DNA of 51,101 bases from an uncultured Peptoniphilus sp. (GTDB lineage Bacteria; Bacillota; Clostridia; Tissierellales; Peptoniphilaceae). The translations under genes were made by a program, and so were the position numbers. Location of the stretch: assembly GCF_946222045.1 (NCBI RefSeq), contig NZ_CAMILN010000007.1, positions 1-51,101 on the forward strand, given 5' to 3'. Positions within the stretch are counted from its first letter, which is position 1, and every line of letters begins with the position of its first letter. The notes under the pieces are model-generated. The model made no database searches, was not told where the DNA came from, and saw only the letters and a program-made list of their open reading frames with translations. Of this stretch, positions 7,757-16,328 are shown in pieces.

Positions 7757-8587
7757 TTAATATTTAAGTTCTTTATTAGAATATATTGAGTAAGTCAATA
7801 CTATCATCAAGATAAATATCACTGCATTTGCTATTAGGCCAAATAGGTTTAAGTTTGCGCTAACGAAACTATAAGGTCTAAAGGCTTCGTTAGGGAAGTA
7901 AGAAACTACCATAGCGAAGACATCGCCAATAACTTTTCCTACAATTGTAAGTAAAACAATTAGGAATACAAAAAGTGCAGCTACTGCATCTTGGTGTAAT
8001 GAAGACTTTGAAATTGCAGAGAAGAAAAATCCTATGGACATAAACACAAGGCCAGAGCCAAGTAGTCCAACGAAAACTTTTACTATTCCTTCTATAATTT
8101 CAAAGCTTGTAACTTGTGGAGTGTCGCTTCCAAGAGAAGAGATACCTAGGACAAGTCCAAAACTTGCAAGTGCCATTATAATTAAAAATAAAATATAAAT
8201 TAAAATATTTGCTGTGAACTTTCCAGTTACAATTTCTGATTTAGAGATTGGGTTTGAATAAATATATTCTATGTTACCTGAAGATTGTTCCTTTGCAAGG
8301 GAGTTGGCTCCAAGTTGCATTGCAAATACAAAAATTAATATTGCAAGATAGTGGTAAACTAGGGCAAGATAGTCGCCAATGTTTACTACATCCATGCCTT
8401 CATAAAAGCCCAAGATATTTCTTGTTGGCTCGTTAAAACTTTCTAAAACTGAATTAAAGAGCGAATTCATTTGTGACTCTGCAAGGAAAGGATAAAAGGC
8501 AAGCATAAGTCCCAGTAAAATTATTAGGACAATGGCCCAAGAAATCATCTTTGCAAAGTTTGATTTAAATTCCATATTAAATATCAT
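7757..8587 (-). CDS. ABC-2 type exporter permease
   Basis: A 276-residue membrane protein with six hydrophobic segments and the layout of ABC-2 permeases: one N-terminal membrane span, a large loop (about 40-75), then five spans. The pattern KEQSSGNIEYIYSNPISKSE after the second span is typical of the family. AAGGAGG lies six bases before the ATG, and the start overlaps the ATPase gene by 11 bases. Its partner is the degenerate ATPase upstream. Substrate unknown. Confidence 0.8.
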   Translation of the reverse strand: MIFNMEFKSNFAKMISWAIVLIILLGLMLAFYPFLAESQMNSLFNSVLESFNEPTRNILGFYEGMDVVNIGDYLALVYHYLAILIFVFAMQLGANSLAKEQSSGNIEYIYSNPISKSEIVTGKFTANILIYILFLIIMALASFGLVLGISSLGSDTPQVTSFEIIEGIVKVFVGLLGSGLVFMSIGFFFSAISKSSLHQDAVAALFVFLIVLLTIVGKVIGDVFAMVVSYFPNEAFRPYSFVSANLNLFGLIANAVIFILMIVLTYSIYSNKELKY

Positions 8588-9851
8588 CTTTGTCCTCCTT
8601 TAGCTTTGTTTCTTCACTTGCATTGAAGATGCCATCATTAGAGATTTCAACAACTATTGTGTCAGGAGAAGTTTTTTCTTCCTTTGGAGCCTCAGATTCT
8701 TCTGGAGTCACTTGAGGGCTTTCTTCTCCAAGAACTTTTTCAGAATACTCTTCATCCATAAAGAGATTCGTCTTTGTGTTGTGGACAGTATCCTTTTCCA
8801 TTTCAGCAGTATTTAGACCTTCAACAGTGTCAAAGTTATTTTCAGCTTGGTCTATTTTAACAGTAGACTCACTTACTCCATTAATAGTTTCGGCTTCTAC
8901 AGTAGAGGTTTCTTCTAATTTAATGTCCTTTGATTCTTTAGGAGCTTCAGTCTTTCTCCTTGGAAGTTTTGCATTTTCTCCCTTGTAGTAAGCATTGACC
9001 TTGTCACTTAACTGTGCGTCTTCAAGGACATAATTTTCTAAGCCTTCTTCGTAGATAACCTTAGAAAGTTCTGGAAGTGGTCCGTCAAAGTAAAGGATAG
9101 TTTCATCTTCTTCGTCTTTGATTATTCTTGATCCAATAGAAGTAAAGTAATTTAAATTACCCCTGAAGGAGTCGATTTTTAAAACTTTATCTCCAGCTGC
9201 CTTGACATTGTTGTACTCAATGTCTTGGACCTTACCGTCAGATAGGTAGGCAATGCGAGAAGAATATTTTTTTGCTTCTCTTAGGGATTCAGATAAAAGT
9301 AAAACTGTTAGGTTTTCTTGTTCATTTAACTTCTTCACATGAGAGAAGAGTCTATCTATATCCTTTTCTTCCAAGTACTTGCAAGGATTGTCTAAGATTA
9401 AAAGTCTTGGCTTAATAACTAGAGCGTTAATAATAGCCAGGAGTTTTCTTTCTCTGTCTCTCAAATCACAAACTCTTAAATTTGAATTAAACTCAAAATA
9501 ATCACAGAGAATGTCAATGTCTTCTGTGTTAGTAAGATTGTGTGCATTAAGTGTCTTCTTTAGTAGGGCAAAAGACTTGATTTTTGAATCGAAAATCATA
9601 TCTTCTGGTACAAGAGAAACACTTTCTTTTATTTCCTTTGATTCTTTAAATGAATCCATATCATAAACCTTAATAGATCCACTATTAGGTTTTAAAAATC
9701 CCATTATAATTCTTGCAAGAGTAGTTTTTCCAGATTTTTCAGTTCCAAGTAGGGAGAAGAATTCTCCGTCTAGGATTTCAAGATTTAAATTTTGTAAGAC
9801 TTTATCTTTACCCTTGCCCTTTGTCAGGTCATTTATGACGATGGCACTCAT
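8577..9851 (-). CDS. Degenerate ABC transporter ATP-binding protein with acidic tail
   Basis: 424 residues counted from the ATG at 9851, which follows GAGGTGA; an in-frame ATG 33 bases upstream lacks a ribosome-binding site. Walker A is intact (GTEKSGKTT, residues 36-44). The other catalytic motifs are altered: LSGGQ becomes LRDRE (130-134), the Walker B Asp154 is followed by Asn155 instead of Glu (LLILDNP), and the switch His is replaced within LLSESL (about 187-189). The last about 130 residues are an acidic, low-complexity Glu/Ser/Thr tail that is unusual for an ABC ATPase. It probably binds ATP and hydrolyses it slowly or not at all; this is inferred from family rules. Confidence 0.8.
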   Translation of the reverse strand: MSAIVINDLTKGKGKDKVLQNLNLEILDGEFFSLLGTEKSGKTTLARIIMGFLKPNSGSIKVYDMDSFKESKEIKESVSLVPEDMIFDSKIKSFALLKKTLNAHNLTNTEDIDILCDYFEFNSNLRVCDLRDRERKLLAIINALVIKPRLLILDNPCKYLEEKDIDRLFSHVKKLNEQENLTVLLLSESLREAKKYSSRIAYLSDGKVQDIEYNNVKAAGDKVLKIDSFRGNLNYFTSIGSRIIKDEEDETILYFDGPLPELSKVIYEEGLENYVLEDAQLSDKVNAYYKGENAKLPRRKTEAPKESKDIKLEETSTVEAETINGVSESTVKIDQAENNFDTVEGLNTAEMEKDTVHNTKTNLFMDEEYSEKVLGEESPQVTPEESEAPKEEKTSPDTIVVEISNDGIFNASEETKLKEDKDDI

Positions 9852-9882
9852 ACTATTCACCTCTTTAATAATTAATAAATTC

Positions 9883-9888
9883 ATTATA
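9883..9888 (-). promoter_or_regulatory. Possible -10 box of the ABC exporter operon
   Basis: TATAAT on the minus strand, 32 bases upstream of the chosen ATG. No good -35 was found at 16-18 bases. Confidence 0.45.
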
Positions 9889-9997
9889 CAATAAAAAATA
9901 TTTAATTAAAAGATTGAAGAGCCTATCTTAGCTAAATATTAACTAAATAATAGAAAAGATTGGAGATAAATTTTAATTTTTATTATAATTTTAAACT

Positions 9998-10213
9998 TAT
10001 AAGTCAATAAAATTTATGACTTTATAAAAACTTATGACTTTACAAAAATTTATGACTTCATAAAAACTTATAACTTTATAAAAAAATTATGACTTTACAA
10101 AAAAATAGGAGGTCATAAAGAACTATAACTTTATAAAAAATTAGGACTTAAGATTAGAATATGAAGTGAAAAAAATCTAGGACTTAATAATAAACTGGTA
10201 GCTTATAGGTAAA
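9998..10213. repeat. Tandem array of 12 degenerate 18-bp units
   Basis: The gene-free stretch 9852-10271 is mostly this array. Units begin at 9998, 10015, 10033, 10051, 10069, 10088, 10106, 10124, 10142, 10160, 10178 and 10196: spacing is 18 except for one 17 and one 19. The best units read close to TATGACTTTATAAAAACT; later ones keep TAGGACTTA or TATGAAGT. Units are contiguous with no spacers, so this is not CRISPR. The related array upstream of rplU and the shorter one after the rhodanese gene have the same period and consensus. Confidence 0.85.
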
Positions 10214-10218
10214 ATAAA

Positions 10219-10247
10219 ATGACTAAAAAAGTGCCTTGTGATATAAT
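10219..10247 (+). promoter_or_regulatory. ychF promoter with extended -10
   Basis: ATGACT at 10219-10224, 17 bases, then TATAAT at 10242-10247 preceded by TGTGA. It directly follows the 18-bp repeat array. Confidence 0.85.
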
Positions 10248-10271
10248 TTTAATCTGAATGGAGGTTTTTAA

Positions 10272-11360
10272 ATGAAACTTGGAATCGTGGGACTACCTAA
10301 TGTTGGTAAGTCTACTTTATTTAATGCCCTAACAAGTGCTGGTGCAGAAGCTGCAAACTATCCCTTTGCAACTATCGAACCAAATGTTGGGGTTGTAAAT
10401 GTGCCTGATGAAAGATTAGAAGTTCTTTCAAAGATGGCCAACTCACAAAGAATTGTCTACACTAATATAGAATTTTACGACATTGCAGGACTTGTTAAGG
10501 GAGCCAGCAAGGGCGAAGGACTTGGCAACCAATTTTTATCAAATATCCGTGAAGTTGATGCCATTGTCCACGTTGTAAGATGTTTTGAAGACGAAAATAT
10601 TATTCATGTTGATGGATCAGTTGATCCTTTGCGTGATATTGAAAATATAAACCTAGAGTTAATTTTTTCTGACCTAGAACAAGTCGAAAATAGGTATTCA
10701 AAGGTTGCAAAAAAGGCAAGAGCTGAAAAAAATCTTGCCAAGGAAAGAGACCTTTTAGAAAAAATTAAGACAGCCCTAGAAGAGGGAAGGTCTGCAAGAG
10801 AAGTTGAACTTGATGATGAGGAAAAGAAAATCATAAAGAATTATTCTCTATTAAGTGCAAAGCCTGTTATCTATGTTTGTAACGTTGCAGAAGAAGAACT
10901 TACAAAGGAAGACAATGAATATGTAAAGGCAGTTAGGGAGTATGCAGAAAAAACTGGCGACGAAGTTGTAGTTATCTCTGCAGAGATTGAATCAGAAATA
11001 GCTGCTCTTGATGAAGATGAGAAGGAACTTTTCTTAGAAGAGCTTGGTCTTGAATCATCAGGACTTGACAAGCTAATTAAGTCAAGTTACAGACTCCTCG
11101 GCCTAATTTCCTTTATTACAACTGGAGAAATTGAGACAAGAGCCTGGACTGTCAAGAGAGGTTCTAAGGCTCCAACTGCTGCAGGAAAAATCCACACAGA
11201 TATGGAAAGAGGATTTATTAAGGCAGACACAATTTCTTACCAAGACCTTGTAGACTCTGGGTCTATGGCCAATGCAAGAGACAAGGGACTTATTAGGAGT
11301 GAGGGTAAGGACTATGTCGTTGAAGATGGCGACGTAATGGTCTTTAAGTTTAACGTATAA
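10272..11360 (+). CDS. ychF: Redox-regulated ATPase YchF (Obg-like)
   Basis: A 362-residue universally conserved P-loop protein of the Obg family that binds ribosomes and prefers ATP. G1 is GLPNVGKST (residues 6-14), G3 is DIAG in FYDIAGLVKGASKGEG, and the G4 position reads NVAEE rather than NKxD, as expected for YchF. A coiled coil lies around residues 130-190, and a C-terminal TGS domain ends with DGDVMVFKFNV. Length matches the family. A GGAGG precedes the ATG. First gene of a likely unit with the HAD phosphatase, rbgA, rnhB and yraN. Confidence 0.95.
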   Translation: MKLGIVGLPNVGKSTLFNALTSAGAEAANYPFATIEPNVGVVNVPDERLEVLSKMANSQRIVYTNIEFYDIAGLVKGASKGEGLGNQFLSNIREVDAIVHVVRCFEDENIIHVDGSVDPLRDIENINLELIFSDLEQVENRYSKVAKKARAEKNLAKERDLLEKIKTALEEGRSAREVELDDEEKKIIKNYSLLSAKPVIYVCNVAEEELTKEDNEYVKAVREYAEKTGDEVVVISAEIESEIAALDEDEKELFLEELGLESSGLDKLIKSSYRLLGLISFITTGEIETRAWTVKRGSKAPTAAGKIHTDMERGFIKADTISYQDLVDSGSMANARDKGLIRSEGKDYVVEDGDVMVFKFNV

Positions 11361-11384
11361 AAAGTTGAAGAAAAAAGGTGATTT

Positions 11385-12221
11385 ATGATTAAGATGCTTT
11401 CAATGGACCTAGATGAAACTCTTCTATCTACTGATAAGGTGATGACAGAATCCTTTAGGCCCTTTGTGGAAAAATTAAGAGCAAACAATATTATTCCTGT
11501 TGTTGCAACTGGAAGAGAATTCCATACTGCCCACAGGTTTGTGGGTGAAGACCTAGAAATAGATTTAATTTGCAATAATGGAAACATAATAAAAAATAAT
11601 AAAACTGGAGAACTTGAATTTGTAAATCCCATGTCAAAGGAAGATGTGGACTTAATTATGTCCTTTGACAAGAATGACAAGGTCTACTCCACAATTCATG
11701 TTGAGAGAGAAGATGGGATTGACCTCTTATACAAGAAAAAGAATTTTAAATCCTTTGAAGGAGTTTATGTAGATGCCTTCAGGGGAAGAAATCTCGGACT
11801 TGATAATTTTGATGACTATGAAGGTTATCCTCTTTCCATTGTCTTTGCAGGAAGTCACGATGACTTAATTGAACTTCGCAGTCTAATTAAGGAAGGAATT
11901 GGAGAGGACAAAGACAAGTTTAACTTCCACCTAATGAAAATTAAGAGAGAGCCAAAGTGGATGCTAGAAATTCTTCAAAAAAATGGAGATAAGTTTTTCG
12001 GTATTAAGAAGTATGCAGAAAACAGAAATATAAAACTAGAAGAAGTTGCTGCCATTGGTGACGACTCCAACGACAAGATGCTTGTTGAGAATGTTGGACT
12101 TGGCTTTGCCATGATAAATGCTGTCGATATCCTAAAAGAAGTTGCTGATGTGGTTTCTGATTACGACAACAATAATGACGGCGCAATAAAGATTTTAGAT
12201 AAGGTTTTATTTGGTGATTAA
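11385..12221 (+). CDS. HAD-superfamily phosphatase, Cof type
   Basis: A 278-residue cytosolic hydrolase of the Cof/YidA-like HAD group. Motif I is MDLDETLLS near the N-terminus, motif II is VVATGRE, and motif IV is GDDSNDKMLVENVG, with a type C2 cap between. Such enzymes dephosphorylate sugar phosphates, flavin or nucleotide precursors; the substrate cannot be told here. It lies 24 bases after ychF and one base ahead of rbgA, so all three are likely co-transcribed. Confidence 0.88.
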   Translation: MIKMLSMDLDETLLSTDKVMTESFRPFVEKLRANNIIPVVATGREFHTAHRFVGEDLEIDLICNNGNIIKNNKTGELEFVNPMSKEDVDLIMSFDKNDKVYSTIHVEREDGIDLLYKKKNFKSFEGVYVDAFRGRNLGLDNFDDYEGYPLSIVFAGSHDDLIELRSLIKEGIGEDKDKFNFHLMKIKREPKWMLEILQKNGDKFFGIKKYAENRNIKLEEVAAIGDDSNDKMLVENVGLGFAMINAVDILKEVADVVSDYDNNNDGAIKILDKVLFGD

Positions 12222-13073
12222 ATGAATATTAACTGGTACCCTGGTCACATGAAGAAGACCCTAGAGGATATTGAGAAGAAGTTAAAACTCGTTGACTTTG
12301 TAATAGAAATTATAGATTCGAGAATTCCCTTCTCAAGTAGGAATCCTCTCTTTGATGACCTTTTAAAAAATAAAAAAAGACTTCTAATTTTTAACAAGTC
12401 AGACTTATCTGATCCTAAGTTAAATGACCTTTGGATGGAAAGGCTTACTGATGAGAATAACTTTGCCATCTCTTACAATGCAATGAAGCCCAATGTGGGG
12501 CTTGTTGTAAATAAGTCTGAAGAACTCATGGCAGATGAAATAAAAAAATTTAAGGACAAGGGACTTAATAAGGGACCCCTTCGTGCCATGATTGTTGGTA
12601 TCCCAAACTCTGGCAAGTCAACTTTTATAAATTCAATATCAGGCACGAGGTCAGCTAAGACTGGCAACAGGCCAGGAGTTACCAAGGTTAACCAGTGGAT
12701 AAAGATTCATCCAAAGCTCCACCTTCTTGACACACCAGGAGTTCTTTGGCCAAAGTTTGAAGATAAGGTTGGACTTAATCTTGCCTTCACTGGTGCCATA
12801 AAAGATGAAATCATGGACAGGGAGACTCTTGCCCTAAGACTAATAGAGAAGTTAAAGGATATTGCCCCTTCTTCCTTAGAAGAAAGATACAAACTAAGTG
12901 ATATTCATGACAAGACTGGTATTGAGATCATGGATGAAATTGGAAGTAAGAGGGGAGCCTTAATGCGTGGTGGCTACATTGATTATGAAAAAGTCTCTGG
13001 CATTGTACTAGATGAGTTTAGGAAGGGAATCCTTGGCAGGATTACATTGGAGGTTCCTGATGAGTTTCTATAG
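12222..13073 (+). CDS. rbgA: Ribosome biogenesis GTPase RbgA (YlqF)
   Basis: A 283-residue circularly permuted GTPase needed for late 50S assembly in Firmicutes. The motif order G4-G1-G3 shows the permutation: NKSDL (about residue 66) comes first, then GIPNSGKST (about 126) and DTPG (about 172). N-terminal INWYPGHMKK is the typical RbgA start. The ATG directly follows the stop of the HAD gene, with GGTGAT as the binding site. The end overlaps rnhB by 14 bases. Confidence 0.95.
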   Translation: MNINWYPGHMKKTLEDIEKKLKLVDFVIEIIDSRIPFSSRNPLFDDLLKNKKRLLIFNKSDLSDPKLNDLWMERLTDENNFAISYNAMKPNVGLVVNKSEELMADEIKKFKDKGLNKGPLRAMIVGIPNSGKSTFINSISGTRSAKTGNRPGVTKVNQWIKIHPKLHLLDTPGVLWPKFEDKVGLNLAFTGAIKDEIMDRETLALRLIEKLKDIAPSSLEERYKLSDIHDKTGIEIMDEIGSKRGALMRGGYIDYEKVSGIVLDEFRKGILGRITLEVPDEFL

Positions 13074-13677
13074 TTTTGAAGAAGAATATTATGAAAAGGG
13101 CTACAAAAATATTTGTGGCATAGATGAGGTTGGCAGGGGCTGTCTATTTGGAGACGTGGTTTCTGCAGCAGTAATTATGCCAAGGGGCGAATTCATTGAG
13201 GGAGTTAATGACTCCAAAAAATTATCTCCCAAGAAGAGAGAAGAACTTTACCTAAAAATTTTAGAATCAGCCCTTGCTGTTGGAATCGGAAGGGCAAGTG
13301 CCGATATAATTGATAAGGTAAACATTAGGATGGCAACGCACATATCCATGATTAATGCCCTTGAGAACTTGAGAGACAGTCAAAACAAAAAAATTGAAGC
13401 TGACTGTGTATTAATAGATGCAGAAACTATTGAAACGGGAATCTTCCAAAAGGCAATAATCAAGGGTGACGAGTCTTGTTATTCTATTGCTTGTGCATCT
13501 ATTGTTGCCAAGGTCTACAGGGACAATCTCTGTAAGAAGTGGGCAGAAGAGTATCCACAATATGGACTGGAAAAGCACAAGGGCTATGCCACAAAATATC
13601 ACAGGGAAGCCCTAAAAGCTTATGGCCCAAGTGACATGCACAGAAAAACTTTTTTAAAAAATATAGAATCATGGTAG
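13060..13677 (+). CDS. rnhB: Ribonuclease HII
   Basis: A 205-residue enzyme that removes RNA from RNA-DNA hybrids, including single ribonucleotides. The catalytic start motif is GIDEVGRG, followed by NDSKKLSPKKRE, with later acidic residues in LIDAET and the C-terminal GYATKYHREAL. I chose the ATG at 13060, six bases after GGAGG (13049-13053), over an in-frame start 48 bases upstream inside rbgA. It overlaps rbgA and the following yraN, the usual B. subtilis-type neighbourhood. Confidence 0.95.
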   Translation: MSFYSFEEEYYEKGYKNICGIDEVGRGCLFGDVVSAAVIMPRGEFIEGVNDSKKLSPKKREELYLKILESALAVGIGRASADIIDKVNIRMATHISMINALENLRDSQNKKIEADCVLIDAETIETGIFQKAIIKGDESCYSIACASIVAKVYRDNLCKKWAEEYPQYGLEKHKGYATKYHREALKAYGPSDMHRKTFLKNIESW

Positions 13678-14030
13678 GACACAATTTATTTTTCGGCAAT
13701 CGTGGCGAAGATATTGCCACAAAATTTTTAGAGGACAAGGGTTATATTGTATTAGATAGAAATTATCGTGCCCTTGGGACTGAAATAGATATTATTGCAC
13801 GTGACAAGGACGAGCTTGTCTTTGTGGAAGTGAAGTCACGTAACTCTAGAAAATATGGAGACGCCTACGAGGCTGTCACAGAATACAAGATGCAAAACAT
13901 TATTCAAACTGCTACAGCCTACATAATGGCCAAGGGGCTCTTTGACATTATGGTTCGCTTTGACATAATTGAAGTTTATTTTAATGAAAAAGAAATCAAT
14001 CACATAGAATCTGCATTTATGCTTTCATAA
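13671..14030 (+). CDS. YraN/UPF0102 nuclease-fold protein
   Basis: A 119-residue member of the UPF0102 (YraN) family, which has a restriction-endonuclease-like fold. Motifs are GNRGEDIATKFLEDKGY at the N-terminus and the acidic core GTEIDIIARD followed by LVFVEVKSR. Function is still poorly defined; co-location with rnhB is widespread. It overlaps the rnhB stop and is followed by a hairpin terminator. Confidence 0.9.
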   Translation: MVGHNLFFGNRGEDIATKFLEDKGYIVLDRNYRALGTEIDIIARDKDELVFVEVKSRNSRKYGDAYEAVTEYKMQNIIQTATAYIMAKGLFDIMVRFDIIEVYFNEKEINHIESAFMLS

Positions 14031-14055
14031 AACTAGGTTAAGCCTAGTTTTTTTA
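14030..14055 (+). terminator. Rho-independent terminator after yraN
   Basis: Stem AAACTAGG (14030-14037) with CCTAGTTT (14043-14050), loop TTAAG, then T run. Confidence 0.85.
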
Positions 14056-14069
14056 TTTGCAATAAATAT

Positions 14070-14097
14070 TTGCTTATTAAAAAACTTGTGTTATTAT
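14070..14097 (+). promoter_or_regulatory. suf operon promoter with extended -10
   Basis: TTGCTT at 14070-14075, 16 bases, then TATTAT at 14092-14097 preceded by TGTGT. The -10 region is almost identical to that of thrS. Confidence 0.7.
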
Positions 14098-14157
14098 AGT
14101 TAATAGTAAAAAACATAGTAATTTTGTATGAATTATTTTTTAATAAATGGAGGAAGT

Positions 14158-14904
14158 ATGACAGAGTTATTAAGAATAGAAAATTTAAGTGCAGGCGTAG
14201 AAGACAAGGAAATTTTAAAAAATATAAATTTAAAAATTAATTACGGAGAAGTACACGTAATTATGGGACCAAATGGTTCTGGTAAATCTACTCTTGCTAA
14301 TGTAATCATGGACAATCCTGTTTACAATGTTACAAGTGGAAAAATCTTCTTAGACGGAGAAGACATAACAGACCTTACTACAGATAAGAGGGCAAACAAG
14401 GGACTATTTATGTCCTTCCAAACTCCAGAAGAAGTTCCTGGGATTTCTGTAGAAAACTTTATTAGGACTGCAAAGTCTTTAAAGGACGATAAGCCAATTT
14501 CAATTTTAAAATTTAAAAAAGAAATTAAGAAGGAAATGGAAGAATTAAAAATGGATTCTTCCTATGCAGAAAGATACTTAAACGTAGGCTTCTCTGGTGG
14601 AGAAAAAAAGAAAAACGAAATTCTTCAAATGTTAATGTTAAATCCTAAGCTTGCTATTCTTGATGAAACAGACTCAGGACTTGATGTTGATGCAACAAGA
14701 ATTGTATCATCTGGAATCGAAAAATATTTAAGCAAGGACAATGCTGTTTTAATTATCACCCACCACAAGGAGTTAATCGACAACATTAAACCTGACTACG
14801 TTCACGTTATATTAGATGGTGAAATTGTAAAAGAAGGAGACGCTTCTCTAATAGATAAAATCGAAAAAGAAGGATTTAACTGGATAAGAGAAGAGGTGAA
14901 ATAA
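14158..14904 (+). CDS. sufC: Fe-S cluster assembly ATPase SufC
   Basis: A 248-residue ABC-type ATPase that works with SufB and SufD to build Fe-S clusters in the cytosol; it is not a transporter. Walker A is GPNGSGKST, the signature is GFSGGEKKKNEI (the SufC form) and Walker B is LAILDETDSGLD. The ATG at 14158 has GGAGGA nine bases upstream; an in-frame ATG 30 bases earlier has none. First gene of sufCBDSU. SufB starts one base after its stop. Confidence 0.95.
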   Translation: MTELLRIENLSAGVEDKEILKNINLKINYGEVHVIMGPNGSGKSTLANVIMDNPVYNVTSGKIFLDGEDITDLTTDKRANKGLFMSFQTPEEVPGISVENFIRTAKSLKDDKPISILKFKKEIKKEMEELKMDSSYAERYLNVGFSGGEKKKNEILQMLMLNPKLAILDETDSGLDVDATRIVSSGIEKYLSKDNAVLIITHHKELIDNIKPDYVHVILDGEIVKEGDASLIDKIEKEGFNWIREEVK

Positions 14905-14905
14905 T

Positions 14906-16321
14906 TTGACTAAGAAGGTAGAAAAAACTTACGTAGAAGACATGGACCGTGGTGTCTATGATATTAAAAATAAATTTACATTTAGGTCAAAGACTGAAAA
15001 GGGACTTACAGAAGAAATTGTAAGACAAATTTCTGCTGAAAAGAATGAACCAGAATGGATGCTTGAAAGTAGGTTAAAGGCTCTTAGAATCTTTAATGAA
15101 AAAGAAAATCCAAACTGGGGACCAGACATCTCTGAAGTTGACATGGATGAGATAACAACATATATAAGACCGGATGCAGATATGTCTGACGATTGGATGA
15201 ATGTTCCTGATGAAATTAGGGATACCTTTGACAAACTTGGAATACCTGAAGCAGAAAAGGAAGCTATGCTTTCTGGTGTTGGAGCTCAATACGACTCAGA
15301 GGTTGTTTACCACTCCATCCAAAAATATCTTTCAGACCAAGGAGTAATCTATACAGACTTCGAAACAGGACTTAAAGAATATCCTGAAATCGTAAAAAAA
15401 TATTTTAGCAAGTGTATTACACCTAGCCTTCACAAGTATGCTGCTCTTCACTATGCAGTTTGGTCTGGTGGATCCTTTGTCTATGTGCCAAAGGGAGTAA
15501 ATGTAGATATTCCTCTACAATCTTACTTTAGACTTAATGCTCCAGGTGCAGGACAATTTGAACATACACTTATTATTGTAGAAGACGGAGCCTACTGTCA
15601 CTTTATAGAAGGTTGCTCTGCTCCAAAATACAATGTAATAAACCTACACGCAGGTGCAGTTGAATTATTTGTTGGGGAAGGCGCAACACTTAGGTATTCA
15701 ACAATAGAAAACTGGTCAAGAAATATGTACAACCTCAACACTAAGAGGGCAATCGTAGAAAAAGATGGAAAGATCGAATGGGTTTCAGGATCCTTTGGTT
15801 CAAAAGTTTCCATGCTTTACCCTGCATCAATCCTTGTGGGAGAAAATGCATCTAGTGAGTTCACTGGTATTTCTTTTGCAGGTGAAGGGCAAAATCTTGA
15901 CACAGGTGCCCAAGTTGTTCACGCAGCACCACACACTACTTCAACTGTTAACACAAAATCCATTTCAAAATCTGGTGGAGTGGCAATTTACAGGGGACTA
16001 GTTGATATAAGAGAAAATGCAGTTGGTGCAAAGAACTCAACATCTTGTGAATCCTTGATGCTTGATAACAAGTCAAGGTCAGACACAATTCCTACAATAA
16101 AAATTGAAAACAATGATATTGATATTGGACACGAAGCAAAAATTGGAAGGATTAGTGACTCAGTTATCTTCTACCTAATGTCCAGGGGTATCTCTGAACA
16201 AGAGGCCAAGGAAATGGTAGTAAGAGGTTTTGCTGAGCCAATAGCTAAGGAACTTCCTATGGAATACGCAGTTGAGATGAATAACTTAATCAATCTTGAA
16301 CTTGTTGGATCAATTGGGTAG
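14906..16321 (+). CDS. sufB: Fe-S cluster scaffold SufB
   Basis: A 471-residue scaffold subunit of SufBC2D, with the right-handed beta-helix core of the family. It carries the conserved Cys in GAKNSTSCESL and the C-terminal SRGISEQEAKEMVVRGF. It starts with TTG at 14906, seven bases after GAGGTG, right behind sufC, so translation is probably coupled. Length fits the family. Confidence 0.95.
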   Translation: MTKKVEKTYVEDMDRGVYDIKNKFTFRSKTEKGLTEEIVRQISAEKNEPEWMLESRLKALRIFNEKENPNWGPDISEVDMDEITTYIRPDADMSDDWMNVPDEIRDTFDKLGIPEAEKEAMLSGVGAQYDSEVVYHSIQKYLSDQGVIYTDFETGLKEYPEIVKKYFSKCITPSLHKYAALHYAVWSGGSFVYVPKGVNVDIPLQSYFRLNAPGAGQFEHTLIIVEDGAYCHFIEGCSAPKYNVINLHAGAVELFVGEGATLRYSTIENWSRNMYNLNTKRAIVEKDGKIEWVSGSFGSKVSMLYPASILVGENASSEFTGISFAGEGQNLDTGAQVVHAAPHTTSTVNTKSISKSGGVAIYRGLVDIRENAVGAKNSTSCESLMLDNKSRSDTIPTIKIENNDIDIGHEAKIGRISDSVIFYLMSRGISEQEAKEMVVRGFAEPIAKELPMEYAVEMNNLINLELVGSIG

Positions 16322-16328
16322 GTGAAAC

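Noticed and set aside
9998..10213. 18-bp array as CRISPR or as a coding repeat (YDFIKT)
   Set aside because: Units are contiguous without spacers; the six-codon frame has no start and is broken by the 19-base unit near 10069 and by stops.
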